NCBI GenBank assembly: GCA_034190875.2
Contig: CM067343.1
Coordinates: forward strand, 37,295,574-37,359,573
From: Urechis unicinctus
Lineage: Eukaryota > Annelida > Polychaeta > Xenopneusta > Urechidae
Direction: 5' to 3'
DNA length: 64,000 nucleotides
The notes below the pieces were generated by a model. The model was not told the origin of the DNA. It did no database searches and was given only the letters and a program-made list of their open reading frames with translations. A program made the position numbers and the translations under genes. Below are positions 1 to 13,888 of this stretch, in pieces; position 1 is the first letter of the stretch; each line of letters starts with the position of its first letter.

Positions 1-3000
1 ATAGGCAACATCCAGCTTAGAAGATATAGTGAGTTGTTAATGGAAGTGGCAAATGTTTTCAAAGGGTAGGGTTCCAGAAGCCAAGGCCAAGAAAGATATA
101 CCGCAGAGTCGTAGTCATGCTAAGGTTTCAATATCGGTTTAACGGTTTTATCGTCTGTGGTATTTGTCAAATAGACCCAAGACCACTAAACACAACGTAC
201 ACCAAGAAAATATAAAGGATTATGACAAATTGCCTTATTGAAACATCTGCCATTGCTTAGCGTGTGCTCATTAATTTCAACGTACACATTGTATGGCAGT
301 AAGAACTATCATTAAATTTAAGGAAATATTTTTGGGCACAGAATATGGCATATTGTGCGCAAGACCACCATTGTTCGTACATACATTCTTAACTTGAAGC
401 AGAAATATGCCTCATTTTAAGCGAAATTCAACTGATTATATTATGATCATTTACCACGTTTCCCTAGTGAGCCTATATATAGCCAATATAGCATTAACAA
501 TTGATGTTAAAGGCATATAATGAAAATATAGCATTGACGTACATTTGTGATTTTGCCTAACCAAGGTATATCTTTACTGTTTTTTTATGTCTTCGATGGA
601 ATAACAAGCAAAGGAAATTGATGCCTATGACCGTTAGACAATAAAGTTGTGGGATATTAAGCATATATTGTTACGAATCCTCATAAGGTCTTCTTAGTAT
701 AACAGCAACAGCCTTACTTGTTTTGATAACTTTATCATTCAACAACAGATTGTTATATGTCGCATCGTGGCAGGTCGCACGCACGCATGTCTACTCTCAT
801 TTCCAAAGGAAATAATATATGTAAACTAGAACGTATTAGCAAATAGTATGGTGCAACACAAAACAGTGTCTCTCGATGCTGAAAAACATATCTGAAAAGC
901 CTCCCAAAAGTATAAAGATAATGTAAATATCATGGTTATTAATTCTCAATTTTTTGCAGGCTATTTGCCCCATGAAAATTATTTACGATACTCTTACCGT
1001 ATTACTTGAAGGAAATTTTTTATTTATACGGCATGAATGAATTGCAACATAGTCATCCGTTCAACATCTATATGATCTCTGCTCATCATGAACACGTGAT
1101 ATAAACATTAGTGGTCCTCTTGTATATTTCGATGATATTAGTAAATGTGTTGAATTTTTCACCCATCCTCCGGCTTCCAGTAGTATAGCTGTGTCAATAA
1201 TGATTGACAGTAAAGGCAACGTCTTTATATTGAATCGCATTATGACCACAACGCTTATTCGAACCAATAGCCACCAAGGAGCCAAAGCATATAACATGAT
1301 TGTATCATTAGCCATTAAAGTAAAGAAGACAAATGATTGAGCTAGAGGATGATTTTCTATAAAATGTCCCAAAAGAAAGCATAAGTTGCAATGTTTAGTT
1401 AGCGATAGTTGCAGTGTAATGTTAATTGGCTACGAAACACATAACAATGCCTCACCAATAACGTTCTATGCAGGCCATTTTGTTCGTGAATGACGCAAAT
1501 AGCAGCTGCCTATTACCAACCACGTGGCAAATTGACTTTGAATCGTATAGTTGTTGTTATCAGGGTTAAGCAAATGATCATCATTACAGCCAACAGATCA
1601 CTTCGGGTGTACTGGGTTGTTTCTATGGCATAATATTAATCACCCGCAAAAAGTCAACGCACTGAAATCTGGCGCCGGCATTGATGATTGACGAGTAAGC
1701 AGAAGCACTTCAAGGACATTCGCATAAATAGCGCCATTTTTTTTTCGCAAGCATCCTAATTTGGGTTCCCTGCCTTGACGCAAAGCGTATTATCATTGCT
1801 AGAACAACAGCCTTGACCAAAGACTATCATTTGATGAGATGCTCGGTATTTATTTGAAACAAAAACTTGCCCAAAGACTATCATTTGATGAGGTGGATAA
1901 AAACAATATTCAATATTATGGGTTGCTTTTACAGGTCAAACATTAGTTCAAATACCGCATAACGAAGTATCCGTCGTTAAATGAAATATCAGTTTATATA
2001 GCTCGAAACCACAGCAGTATGATTGTGTCTAGCAGGCTGTGAATTATGGGAATTCATTAAATATAGGCCTAATCCCTGATTCAGGCTTGATATTACTGTT
2101 TATAGCGTAATTCCACTATGTTTTGCCAATAAGAGGTATGTCTTTGGGTATATAGATATAATGTCATGGCAATGCATCTTTAGTTATATCACGTGGGTTT
2201 GGTCAGTTAACAGGTTAACACCAGGAATCTGGATAGGCACGAACGTTCTTATTCATGCGTCCTCATTAATGAAAAGGTGTATATGCATAAATACACCTAG
2301 CGGGTAAACGAAACACGGACATAAAATATCTGTTCAGCCTTGCCAGCTGTTTTTTTTTATTAACTCGCGGATATGCCACCTTTCAAAGGTTGATGTATTA
2401 TCCTCATATGAGCCGTACAATGTGGTGCATGTTTCCAGATGACTAAAACTGTATCTCATATCGTTGTCTTTATGTACACTTATTCCGCCATTAATATCAC
2501 ATTGCTAAAATAATGAGTTTTCTTTGTTCTTAGTCAAGCGTCGTAAAAAAATCCAACGTAAAAAGGCATTAAAATATGTCGGTTAAATCTATGATAAACA
2601 GGTGCGAAGGCGCGCTTAGCTGGCGGCAACTATCTATTGCGCTGTGACAGGTGCATGATTGTTATATTTTCCAAGTGATAAACCCAATTCTGCCAAAAAG
2701 TAGTGACGACAGCCGTGGTGTATTTTCAGGATAATTGACATGGTAATCACCGTTGTTAAAACAACTTCTGGGAGACAGAAGTAATCGTTCCTTCTAAAAA
2801 TGCAATTGTTTCCGAAGTTTACAAGGAGTGGATGAAATAACCAGTCACTACGATGTTATAATATATGTTGCACGTTACACATTTGTTTCTACCTGTTAGT
2901 TTGTAGAGTCGAGATGTCTACCTAGGATTTGTATGATATTGAAGGAACTTCGTAAAGGAATGCAAGAATAATCTTATTGAGGTTGGTTATAGGTTTTTAT

Positions 3001-3084
3001 GTATACAAGATATGTTTTAGTCATTTTATCGCGATGGGGATCGATGAGGATGATTGTGATGCTTGTATCTGCTAAGCGGACCGG
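1..3084. other. Gene-free stretch with one short tandem repeat
   Basis: No recognisable exon, RNA gene or transposon end was seen. The longest open frame (minus strand, 1061-1372, 103 codons) has no motif I recognise and is within chance length for AT-rich DNA. The only internal structure noted is a 22-bp perfect direct repeat at 1817-1838 and 1871-1892, offset 54 bp, apparently two units of a short tandem duplication. Confidence 0.6.
1817..1900. repeat. Two-unit 54-bp tandem duplication
   Basis: The 22-bp word beginning ccaaagactatc and ending gatgag occurs at 1817-1838 and again at 1871-1892. Similarity extends slightly upstream (cttga/cttgc) and stops soon after the second copy. It looks like a simple replication-slippage duplication and has no obvious function. 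Confidence 0.75.
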
Positions 3085-3185
3085 CAGAAAAAAATCGAGG
3101 TAATGTATATCCTATTTAAGAGATGGGGCCGCCATTAAACACGATCAGCTGAGTTAGGAGTAACGAGTCAGATTTTAACACTTGT
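3085..3185 (-). mobile_element. Degraded SINE fragment, central domain only
   Basis: This stretch aligns in the same orientation with the body of the complete SINE at 46832-47082. Shared words in order are gagatgg, ccgccatt, gatca, gagt, agtaac and agtcag, followed by a weaker match into ttgtcacacc. The tRNA-like head with its A and B boxes cannot be found beyond it, so only the central part survives, or only that part is conserved between two different SINE families. Similarity is moderate, so an old insertion is likely. Confidence 0.55.
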
Positions 3186-4690
3186 ATTAAATGTCAAGGG
3201 TTGCTGATTAGGTATCTGAAGAATTATTCCTCACAGTGCAAAAAATTCTCAGACTAGCGAGGAGATTCGCGTAATCATACAGCGAGACTCGTTTTAAGCT
3301 TTGTTATATAATCTTCGTTCTGCATCCACTTGCGTTGTACTGTCCATGCTTGCATGTACGCGCGATAAGCAACGCAGGTATTGTGGAACCCGCAACTGTC
3401 AGTTGTACCTACAAGGTCCCTTTGTACTTTCAGTGTGATTTCTCCGTTGGTGTTGTTTATATAGTCCGCTGTTTTCTATATTTTATCATTTGTATTAAAT
3501 ATATATGTTACTTTGAAGAACTCATAAATACGCTCTGTTTGTAGGACAACGAACATTATAGCATCGATGGACATTAACAAAAGTCAGATGTTCCTAATTA
3601 GATAGATAACTTCACCGACTAGAATGCGGGAAATCAATAACACATTTGTCATTTGATCTCAGATTATATGCAAGATATTTATGCCGATGTGGGAGCGATT
3701 AGCACAGGTGCGAGAATGCGCTGTTGAATTTCGGATTTGTGTGGATTTATTGCGTCCAGCTTACCTTAGTGTCTGAGGTGGAGGCCGGACAGGTCCGACA
3801 AAGAACGATCAACGCAAGTAATAAGGGCGGACTCAAATATTGCGCTCGGATGAAAAGAAACACTTAGTCTTAATAGATACAGGGATCTGTTAAGGACCTA
3901 GAGGGGTAAAAATTAAAGTAGCACCGGGCGTCATATATTACGGCTATCTGATAGGTGAAATTTTCAGTGTGGTCTTATCAAGTCTCACGCCTGTTATACG
4001 ATAGCAACATGGTAGACGTTTAATCATTTTCAAAACGAGGATGTTATCAACGGTTAATCTGCTCGAGGAAAATAATACTACGAATTGAATAATAATCCCA
4101 GCATTCCAGTAGTCATATGATATTCCCAAACTGCGTTGTGCAGCAGTGAAAATACATTTGATATTTAAGAAGATTCTGATAGCGGCGAGGTGTCTGCCTG
4201 ATTACACTGAATATGTAGAGGGAAGGAACAAATATTTTGAAGTTGTGCGAGTGATAACCAGATTATATTACACAACAGTTGTTCAAACATATCCGATGTG
4301 GGTATCGAAATAAAGCGCAGCCACACCCACAGAGAAAACTTTACTGTCGGAACTGGTAAATCATCAGATATTATGAATCTGGATAGCCATCTAGCGTTGA
4401 GATTGATCAAAGTTGCCAAAAACATAGACATTGGTGAATGGTACAATTGCTGCAGGGTAGAGCTCATAAATATTTTAGACGATGCCCAAGGGTTTGTTGA
4501 TATATACCTGACACTACTTACTTCGCTGTGTGCAGTAGAGCGCGGACTTCTTATAGATAACGAAGGCAGCAGCTGGTCGGTTATTTATTGATGAAGAAAC
4601 GAATATTGAATGTAGATTGCAATACGCAAACCAACAATGGAAAAGCTTCTCCTACGTTTTAGCAGCATAAGTCACACTGTCATTGTCGAC
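3186..4690. other. Gene-free stretch, nothing assigned
   Basis: Open frames on both strands (for example plus 4298-4591, 97 codons, overlapping minus 4165-4467, 100 codons) lack recognisable motifs and lie over one another on opposite strands. This is typical of chance frames. No repeat copy elsewhere in the window was seen. Confidence 0.5.
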
Positions 4691-7600
4691 TACGGGTTTG
4701 TTAACTAACTATTCAGTGTTTATGTAGAGCCATATATCATTTGGACTGGGTTCTGGCAATTTACAGTGCCCATAAAATTAATTTACCACCCAGCGGTACA
4801 TATATTTAGGGCGTCTGCAGATATACAGATTTACTCGTAAGATAAAATAGCATTCGGCAATTAACGTTCAACAACGTTGTGCAATTATTTTTCTGGTAAA
4901 ATTTAGTCAGGCATCGGTTCGTCAATGTCGTTTGGTCGATCAAGTAGCATCATTATTTAGATGCCTTCCTATCGAAGCAGCTGTAGTTATTCTGGCTATG
5001 ACGGCACTGAATTGTTTACGAGCTTTTAAATGGGATTTCGTCGCTAGAAGCATACATTATGAATGCTTCGCAGCAACGTATGATTTAATTTGAAGGCTAG
5101 CTTGGCAACGGACAACATAATGTGCAATTGAGTTACTTTGTGCGAGTATCGTAATGTGCCCATATCCTGTTTGCATATAATTATCTGCATACCTATCATA
5201 CCATATTTCCACCAGTCTAGGATTATTAGATACATAAATATGTCCTGCATCTTTGAACGGATATCGCTAAATTTGAGCGACTTAGACATTTAAAGCATCA
5301 TTTGAAAGCAGAATTATTTTTCCAACCAGTAGCACTTGTACGAGAGTAGCAAACATTTTAGTGCTGAGCTTTGTAAGAGCTTGGCGAAATACAAATAGGC
5401 TTATATGCTTAGCAATTTGTTTTAACGTAAGGATTCATTAAATTCGCCTCGTCCCATCTGATATTCTGAGATAATACAGTGTTACAAATACGGATGGTGC
5501 CAGCTAACAATCGATCTTGATTTGATAACTCCCTCGTCCCCAAATATAATTGTATTTGTGCAGTGTGTACTCACTTCAGGAAAGTGATCGAATGAACTAG
5601 AATTGAAAGTCATGATGATTTATATAAAACACGGCATCCACAGTATATTGAATTATATTTTCATTAATATCTGACCCGTTGATATTTAATCGTTAGCTAA
5701 TCGCTGGTGAGAAGATCATAATCAGCATTCGGCGGTGTGGGTGATGGTTGAATTCCTTTTTGCCCATCTACCAAATGCGAACCAAATGTTTACTTCGAAG
5801 CACACGCAGCCTTTATGTCTGATGCTAACTGGCCATAGTTCTGCCACACGCCGCTTATTCACAAACACGCCATGTTGTTGGCGCAAAAACTTTCTATGCT
5901 GTTCAAGGCATAATCTGCACTTTGCATCTAGTTTTCCGGGCACTTAAAGTACAGTAAGGCATTCTGTTATGATCGCTCGAATATTCCTGGCACCATCTTA
6001 GGGTGATTACCGCAAAGTTATGATTCTGTTAGTATTTGCTTGATTTTTCGCGCAGCAAAAATAAGCTCTATGTTATGTAGAAGGTTGTGCCAGCGATTTG
6101 CTGACGTCATGCATTAATATATCCTACTTCTATAAACATTTTGCGTCGCTTATATTCGCCTCATTATTAATTTTGTGCAATAAACTGGGAATATTTTGCC
6201 TCGACCGGGAAGATAAGTCCTGAGAAGGGGCACTAGTAACGTTTCCGTTGAGATTTCATGTTCTACAGGCAGCAGTGGAAACCTATTACGCCACGTCATG
6301 TCATCTATTAACCAGTAGAACCAAAACCTTTCTTTCTAAGAACATAGGCGGTGCCTACATACAAGATTCATATTTTTTTCAATCTTGCCTAGCCGCAGGC
6401 ACAGCAAAATAAATGGGCAGATATGGAGGGCAATCGAGCTTCTTATTTTTACTGCTATCGCTTGGCGAATATCTATTAACTTTTTACATGAAGATAAGTT
6501 GGAAAGACTATAGTCAGTCATAACTAGAACTTCACCTGATTTAAACAGTTATGGTGATGCTTTATCACCTTTGTCTTATAATTCTATGCGTCATTCTATT
6601 TGAAGCGACGATACCTCAGAGACAAGACATCTCACATGAGCCTGGAGGAAAGCCAAGATGAATTCAAATCGTGAAGTTGCTGCAATAACATGCCAACTTT
6701 ACTTGTGATCTTCACTAATCGAAATGCTTATATTTGCAACTGCGCATGTCTATCCCTGCTATCGGTGTACCAGCGGTTGCATGCATGTCACTGAATGTTG
6801 ATGAGATAATGGTTTATATCATCAGTATAACTATTGTTTTTGTCGTAAACAATGTCCAGTCAACAAAACATATTATTGTATTAACCATTTTTACGATAAT
6901 CTGCGTAAGAATTACCGTATGATTTATCACAGAATGTGACATGCAGCATAACATGCAAAAGCACGTAATACATCGGATCGTGCCGCGTGAGATGTATATT
7001 TCACCGGATGAATAGCAGCAACAAATGCGCATCATTTGTTATATCAGGCCCAGATGCCATGACGATGAATGGATAGGTTCTATCATTTGGTGTAATTATG
7101 TTTTTATACCAGATGTTTGCTGCGAAATTGCGGGGAATCCAAGTCTGGCAAAGTAGCTATTAGCTGACCCTCGCAGTAAGGCAACTCATAAATTGTGATG
7201 CGCTGTCAATGAGCAGCTGCAAACACTGATGATGAACAGCCACTGTAATGCTTCAGCATGGGTATGAATCGTCCAATACATTGTTATTGTAAACATAATC
7301 CATCTGGTTTGTATCTGTTGCATATAGCTACGGCAGCAAAGTGATATGTGGTATATTGGTGTGTGTAATTATGTGCATGGACATTCGATGTGTGTAATAA
7401 AGATATGTATATAGATTATGATACACTAACGGACAACATGCCGATTATCATGCGGACCTTTGCGGTTTTTATATACACGCTATGGATTGTGGGCTGTTTG
7501 TATCAATACACGCATTTAACTTACATTCCATGTAATCCTTGAACAATTAATAGCCTAATAATTTACTTCAAGGTTACTATACCTATCGCTTCAACGTATA

Positions 7601-10439
7601 CTAGTCCTGTAAATAGACAATGTTTGCACTGATGTATGTTTAAACTAATATATCTCGAAAGAAATGATAACCAGCATTTGAGGAAATTATTTTGCTTTGT
7701 TTTCGGTTAACCAGAGGCGTTTTGGGGAATATCATATGCTATTGTTATGTACAGGTATTAGCTGGCACCGAGCGCCAATAAGAGACCCCCATTATTAATT
7801 ACAGGTATTGTTTATTTATTGCTAGTGTCAGATGGAAATCAAAGTGCCGTGTATAACTTTGCAGAATGTCAAAGTTGAACCTCACGCCACCGCCTGTAAG
7901 GTGTAAGCCGCTGCAACATTTAACATACAAAACAATTTTACATTGAAAAGTGTGCCTAATTAATGCCCAACATAATCAAAGACGTACATTCTTTATTGTG
8001 TTACAATTGGTCTTACTAATATAGGTGGCATTCAAACCTGATCTTGTTTACCGAAGTGTGTTGTAATTGCAACCATAAAACTTGTACAACACATCCAGTG
8101 CTATATGGAACACTAGAAAATATTCGGATATGAGCTCTTGGTAAACTAGAAATATGTCTGATGAGTGGTCTTGTAAAGTTGATGTTGCAGACCATTTGTG
8201 CTGGGAATTTTGCAAATCTAAATAATATTCATCTTCTGTATATGTAACTCCGTGTAGGCATAATAGTGCATAAATAAGCACTCATACGTTAGCTATGTAC
8301 TATCTATCTACTCAACAGAACCAAAAACATATACAGCAACTCGGAGAGGCCATTAGACCTAGTGAATATTGATTCACAAATGTACACTCAACTCCTACTA
8401 GTCAGCTAATTAATGCATCTAGTGGCTGTAAGCCATAATGGAGATAGAAATGTGCACCAGATAAAAATAATAGGCATGCACCCTTCTACGAAAAGATGAA
8501 GAAATTGATTAAACATCACCCCCAACACCTTATGTATGACTGTCCTGTTGCTGGTTTTTAAGGCATAGTCACTCAGCTCATGGAAAGCGTCTGTTTGACA
8601 CGAGGCCAGTTTTTCGTGTTGTGTTCTACAACTGGACTTCCAAAAGCCTAGTTGGTCTTAATGATCATCCCGCATTGTGCTGTCTATTGTTAAAATGATT
8701 AGGCGTAATATGCAGGCTCACCTTATGTAGATCAGATCCATGTCTGAGTAGAGTTTATGTTACAAAACCAAATCACCATGTTTTCTTGCCATCACAGTCC
8801 ACATCAATGAAGACAATTACTTAGATGGACTTAGATTATGTTAAAACGCCTTGTTAAATGTTGATTGATTGTGAGATTTGTCTAACGAGAGCTTTGTCAC
8901 GTTAATCCGTAATGGTGCTGGTCATTTAACGTCTCACTAGACTAGAGGATGAATTATGTGAATAGGTCAACTTTCCCAATGCTTTCAAACAAATCGGAAA
9001 ATAAAACAGTGTTGTAATTGCTCATCAGAGCCACCCATTAACAGTTTGCAGTTATTTCAAATCCTTTCCTTGCAAGTGGCGGGGTAAAAATAGTCTCGAA
9101 CAGACTTCTTGAAGCATCCAATACTCATTTGTTTGCTGACGAACCATCGATGCACCCGCGCAGAGTTACATTTACTTAATGTAGTATGTAAGTGTACAGT
9201 GTGGTTGATAAGCACGACGAATTCGTCAAATAAACAACTCACCAGCTTTCACCTACTTTCCTCACATTCATTTTAACATTCCGCCGTGTAACTTTGCTCA
9301 CAAACACATATCCCCGTCGCAGCGGATTATTCATCTCTCAATGGAACACTTAATCAAGTGTTGTCTGTTTGTGTAAAGTCTGCAACAACTAGCATAACGA
9401 TTGTCATTATTTGAAGCAATAAGCATGCGTCCGACCCGACATCAATTGACTGGGGTTGTACCAGAGGGTCCGGGTGTGACTACATGGCTGTAAATAAGGC
9501 AGTTTATAGGGGGCTGAGACACATTCCTCATATGTAGACGCATGCACAAATTACATGCAATGCTACTTAAGTCATTTGTGAAAACAATTTAATACACTTT
9601 TAGATAAATGTTGTTCTTGAATTATGCTCTGCTCTGCATGTGGATTGCTTGTGGATTGTCAAAGATGTACATAAAGTTGCATTTAACGTGAATAACAAGT
9701 GGTCGACTGTTTTGCAGGAACTAGTGCATAGTGCATGGATCTCACGATAACATACTGCTGATCGCTTCAATATAATTATTTGTTTACCATAAATTCATGA
9801 TTAAGTCTATTGCGAACAATGTTGTATTTAATACCCGTCTACGGACAGTATAACTGGACCCAAATCGATAACAAGAATTAACTAAAACATTATTTCTATG
9901 GTTGTTAGATAACTACATATATATTGCATTGTATCTGCAACGCGAATACCCTACATTTTCTCCTGCCAAAACACACAGTACGAACACTTACTAATTTATG
10001 TGTATGTAAATACTAGATAATGTAAACTGTGGGCGGGGAATTGTATGTGAATATTTAACACATAGACTGTGGTGCCAATATTAATTCACGTGACTTAAGC
10101 GATGTTGTCAATATGAAGGCTGTGGCCCTATCTGGTGTGGCATACAATCGGTAACTTCTGACCAATTCAATACTTAGCCTCTGGTCATGACACCTTCACT
10201 GGTAATACAAAGCCAAGCATTTCGTGATATTAACAAATGTACTTATTACAATGAGACAAATATGTTGCTAAACAATTTCGTCCGACGTTGTTGCAATGAC
10301 CCTGTACGAACAACTCGTGGGTGTACGTGGGGCTTAAATGTGTCCTAGCGAATATATTTTGCGGCTTTACGGGCATAGAAAATCACGAGCTGACCTGAAA
10401 AACACAAGGTGATTTGACTGTCCGGTATTGCCTGGTACA

Positions 10440-11015
10440 TTGTTGGAGCAATTACGTCAGGAATTTCACAACGTCAAACAACACGAAATAATGTTCCCAG
10501 CCAATGAGATGATCAAAAGGCTGATCAACACGGCGTGTTACAGGTGGCGTCGTCGAAGGAAGACTTCAGAAAGGGACTTCCGCCAGTTATCAAGATTGGT
10601 ACAAGAAAATCGCTTTTGCCCGAGCCAGACCTGGTAACATGACTTCAAACACATGAGGATCAATGGTTAACTTGTCGCGACGATATTATTATGGGGAAAT
10701 AACAGGTGGGGACGGTTTAGTTCTTTTGTTGAAACCATCAGTTTTTAGCGCATGGTGTTGCAACAAGAATTTAGCAGCACGAGACTATATTGAAGGAATG
10801 TTGACAACACTTGTTGACCTCATATTAATCTTAATGAGAGATAATGTTCCAATCTACCGAGCAAATGTAGCTAGGATAGCCCAAGAATAGGCTAGAGCTT
10901 CACAAAGATCGTTGGTATATACATCGGCGAGCACCCAAGGCGAGAGATCGCCATGACTGCCCTGTAGTTCATAGTGAATTGAATGGGCTCTCATCTATTT
11001 TGCAGGGCTGAGTGC
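10440..11015 (+). pseudogene. Tc1/mariner-like transposase remnant (copy A)
   Basis: Two short plus-strand frames, 10428-10637 and 10663-10890, together resemble parts of a Tc1-type DDE transposase. The first contains RRRKTSERDFRQLSRLVQENRF, trimmed here to its pattern: a basic stretch, then KTxERDxRxLxRL and NRF, like the end of the paired helix-turn-helix region. The second has GEITGGDG near residues 11-18, recalling the W/GGI-x-GG-x-R segment, and MRDNVPIYRANVARIAQE at residues 58-75, resembling the conserved MHDNAxxHxAR block around the second catalytic aspartate (D60 here). A stop separates the two frames, the third acidic residue is not visible, and a full gene would be near 1 kb, so it is dead. 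The match is from memory of the family, not a search. Confidence 0.55.
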
Positions 11016-11070
11016 TTAGTTGTCAAGCCTTCATATTTAAATCTATGTTACAATGATCAATTGACTCCAG

Positions 11071-11261
11071 TGTCCTATGCCTTCATTATTGTCTTTCTGT
11101 TTTTGTCTATGGTAATTGTCGCCACATTAACAGTTCTGTCACATCACAGCCTCAACTACGCAGTACACGAAGATTTATATGCAGTTTATCTAGCGGGCGA
11201 TGAGTTTTTGTCTTCCGTTTACGAGTGGATTTGCTCATGCATCTTTTTGCATTGGCATTGA
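11071..11261 (+). CDS. Unrecognised frame with a membrane-like segment, shared by both duplication copies
   Basis: The 92-codon frame at 10983-11261 contains a strongly hydrophobic run (residues about 31-55: SYAFIIVFLFLSMVIVATL) followed by SHHSLNYAVHEDLYAVYLAG. Copy B has the same protein-level pattern at 38597-38745. Two indels between the copies inside this stretch are multiples of three (6 bp each), which would fit a once-coding exon; a later 10-bp indel breaks the correspondence after DDEF/GDEF. The first part of the frame overlaps the 3' end of the Tc1-like remnant, so the start codon is not trustworthy. I do not recognise a family. It may be a chance frame or a decayed exon. Confidence 0.25.
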
Positions 11262-11428
11262 TGACGGGCAGTCATAATATTCATTAGAATGCAATATACT
11301 GGTAATCCGCAATCCAGGCTCCAGGTGTCCGTCAAATGAACACATCATTGATTATGTCACGGAAAATGAATTTATAATGTTCCAAGGCAGCGGTACTGAA
11401 TGCATATCTCTCCGGCTTACTTCTAATC

Positions 11429-11558
11429 GTTATGTGATAATACTGTACACAGTATTGATAATTGTTATGTGATGATACTCTGTATTATATTACTACTTGG
11501 CATATAATGATACTCTACACTATAGTGGTAATTGTTATTTGTTTTACTATATTGATAC
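11429..11558. repeat. 35-bp minisatellite, copy A
   Basis: Three to four imperfect units of about 35 bp, each containing a form of ttatgtgataatactctaca followed by a tatatt-like tail. The same family of units lies at the corresponding place in copy B (39598-39795) with more and better-conserved units, so the array probably predates the duplication and has since changed length. Confidence 0.75.
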
Positions 11559-11619
11559 TTGATACGACTTCACCATGGAACAATATATCCCACCAACGCG
11601 TCCCTCAAACAACGTTTAA

Positions 11620-11745
11620 ACAGCAATAACTCACCGTACAACAGCAATAACTTACCGTACAACAGCAATAAATCACTGTACAACCGCAATAACTCACCAC
11701 ACAACAGCAATAACTCAATGTACACCAGCAATAGCTTATTACACA
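11620..11745. repeat. 21-bp minisatellite, six units
   Basis: Six consecutive 21-bp units run without gaps: 11620-11640, 11641-11661, 11662-11682, 11683-11703, 11704-11724 and 11725-11745. The consensus is close to acagcaataactcaccgtac plus a. Because 21 is a multiple of three, the array stays open in one frame and reads as a seven-residue repeat rich in N and S. No equivalent was found in copy B. Confidence 0.85.
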
Positions 11746-13039
11746 CGTAAAGCTACCATAATAAAGTTAAGAAAGGGTTACCTGGATAACCATACTGATG
11801 AGTTCATGGTAATCCGACCTTGCGGTAATTATTGCAATGTGTCATCCACTAGCTAAATCTTGTCGTAACCTATTACAATCATCACCGTTCCCGATGACAT
11901 GGGCTGAAATAATGAAGAAGCAATATCGGTGGTCTAGAATCGGCTGCTCAGGTGTGGTTGATATTTAGCCGATGGGTTTGTTGTGGTTGCCATTTATCAG
12001 AATCATCTTCATACTGCCCTGTCATAGGTACGTAAGATATAATAAGGTGTATGCTGCTGATGTCGCCCCAAAAATCATCCATAGGGTCCAGATGCTACCT
12101 AATCTACATCGCCAGTACAGGTACTACGGAATGACCCTACTCATTTGCAGTGCAACGGAATTCCGGTAAGCGATAAGACATTTTGGTGATATAGTTAATC
12201 TGACAATTTCGCTATATTACGCGAAATCACATTGTATAGTCATTCGTTTCGTCGACAAAAAAATCATTTCTAGGCATTGCTGTCATAGTTGGCTTCGTAT
12301 TGCGTACAAATTGATCATCAGCTTGCATATGTCTACTATAGCAGTTTCAATGGAGTTAAAGCGTCATTCAATACACCACAGCAGTCATCGTACTCATTCA
12401 CCTGACCATTACCACTTTGTCGTTCAGGTGACGGCCATGCATCAGTCTTGTCACTTCCGCAAGTATTGTACTGTTCACAACCGTTATGACCCCCCAGAAC
12501 AGTATCTAAGTCGTCAAATAATACGTGCGGTGTTATTTTTGTTCAATATGTATTTAAGTACCAACGAACTGACTGGAGCTGAACACGATATTTACGTCGT
12601 CATCGCTTGTGTGTGAGCTGCGTGTTTTTTAGCAGCTCAGTTTCCAGGATCTGATTATCGTAATGACAAAGACAATTCATCGGGACATGGTGAATACTTG
12701 TCCCATTTTACACCGTGATGGTTCAACAGAGCCCAGGAAACATCATATAATCCCGGAATAGTGTATGTAAGAATAATCAAAAGCATGAAAGCTTGATATT
12801 TATTGTGATGCTTCCCTTTAGATAAAATTTGGTAAGCTTATTTGCATACAAAGCCCCACATCCCAAACGCCAAAGTTTGCCTAAATCTATTAGGAGCTTT
12901 ACTTAAATGCAGAGGATAAACTGGTAACTTTAACTGTGCAATTTTGATACGTTTGCCTACCACTTTCGGCCAATAAATAACGGGCTGAAATTAGCTGCTG
13001 CATTACGTCTGTAAGCAACGCGGCTCGTGTTATGCAAAC

Positions 13040-13512
13040 ACTAGTGAATAGTGAATTTCATAGCGTTGGTAAGGGGATCAATTATATTTGTTGCTAGCAA
13101 ATGCTAAAGGAGGCTTTATAACTTTTAGCGAAAAGTACAAGGGAAGCAGAATAGAGAGTTAACACCGCTGTTTTCCCTTACGAATCCACGTTGGTACCAC
13201 CTTGTGCGGACCAGATGGTGAACATCAATCAGTCTTACATCTTCTGCGCGAACTGTGATGCTACTTAACACTAATTATCCTACTAGCTAAGCAACGCGGT
13301 GGCACAAAGTTTGTTGTTGTTCTTATTGTTGAAAACATCTCGTCAAATGAGCTAACTTAGGAATTTACCATTACACCAGCTGAGTTGAGCATACTCAGTG
13401 GTTGCCAGACAGTATTGTGCATAGGGTATTGCAAATAATGTCTAAAAATGACGAATATTGTTTTGCTATATTTGATGCTGTGCTGAACCAACTTGGTCGA
13501 AATTACCATACT
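13040..13512 (+). repeat. Block inverted relative to copy B
   Basis: The reverse complement of this block matches 40228-40730. Paired anchors run in opposite order. In A, 13211-13230 matches B 40521-40540 (gattgatgttcaccatctgg on B); A 13377-13393 matches B 40369-40385 (tatgctcaactcagctg on B); A 13491-13507 matches B 40244-40260 (ggtaatttcgaccaagt on B). The right end in A abuts the (TA)n array at 13521. Flanking segments on both sides are in direct orientation, so one copy has undergone an internal inversion. Confidence 0.85.
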
Positions 13513-13520
13513 TCGATGCA

Positions 13521-13888
<368 letters not shown>

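Noticed and set aside
3020-3065. Similarity of about 40 bp between 3020-3065 and 37565-37605 (gatgattgtgatgcttg)
   Set aside because: The match does not extend on either side and may be chance in low-complexity sequence.
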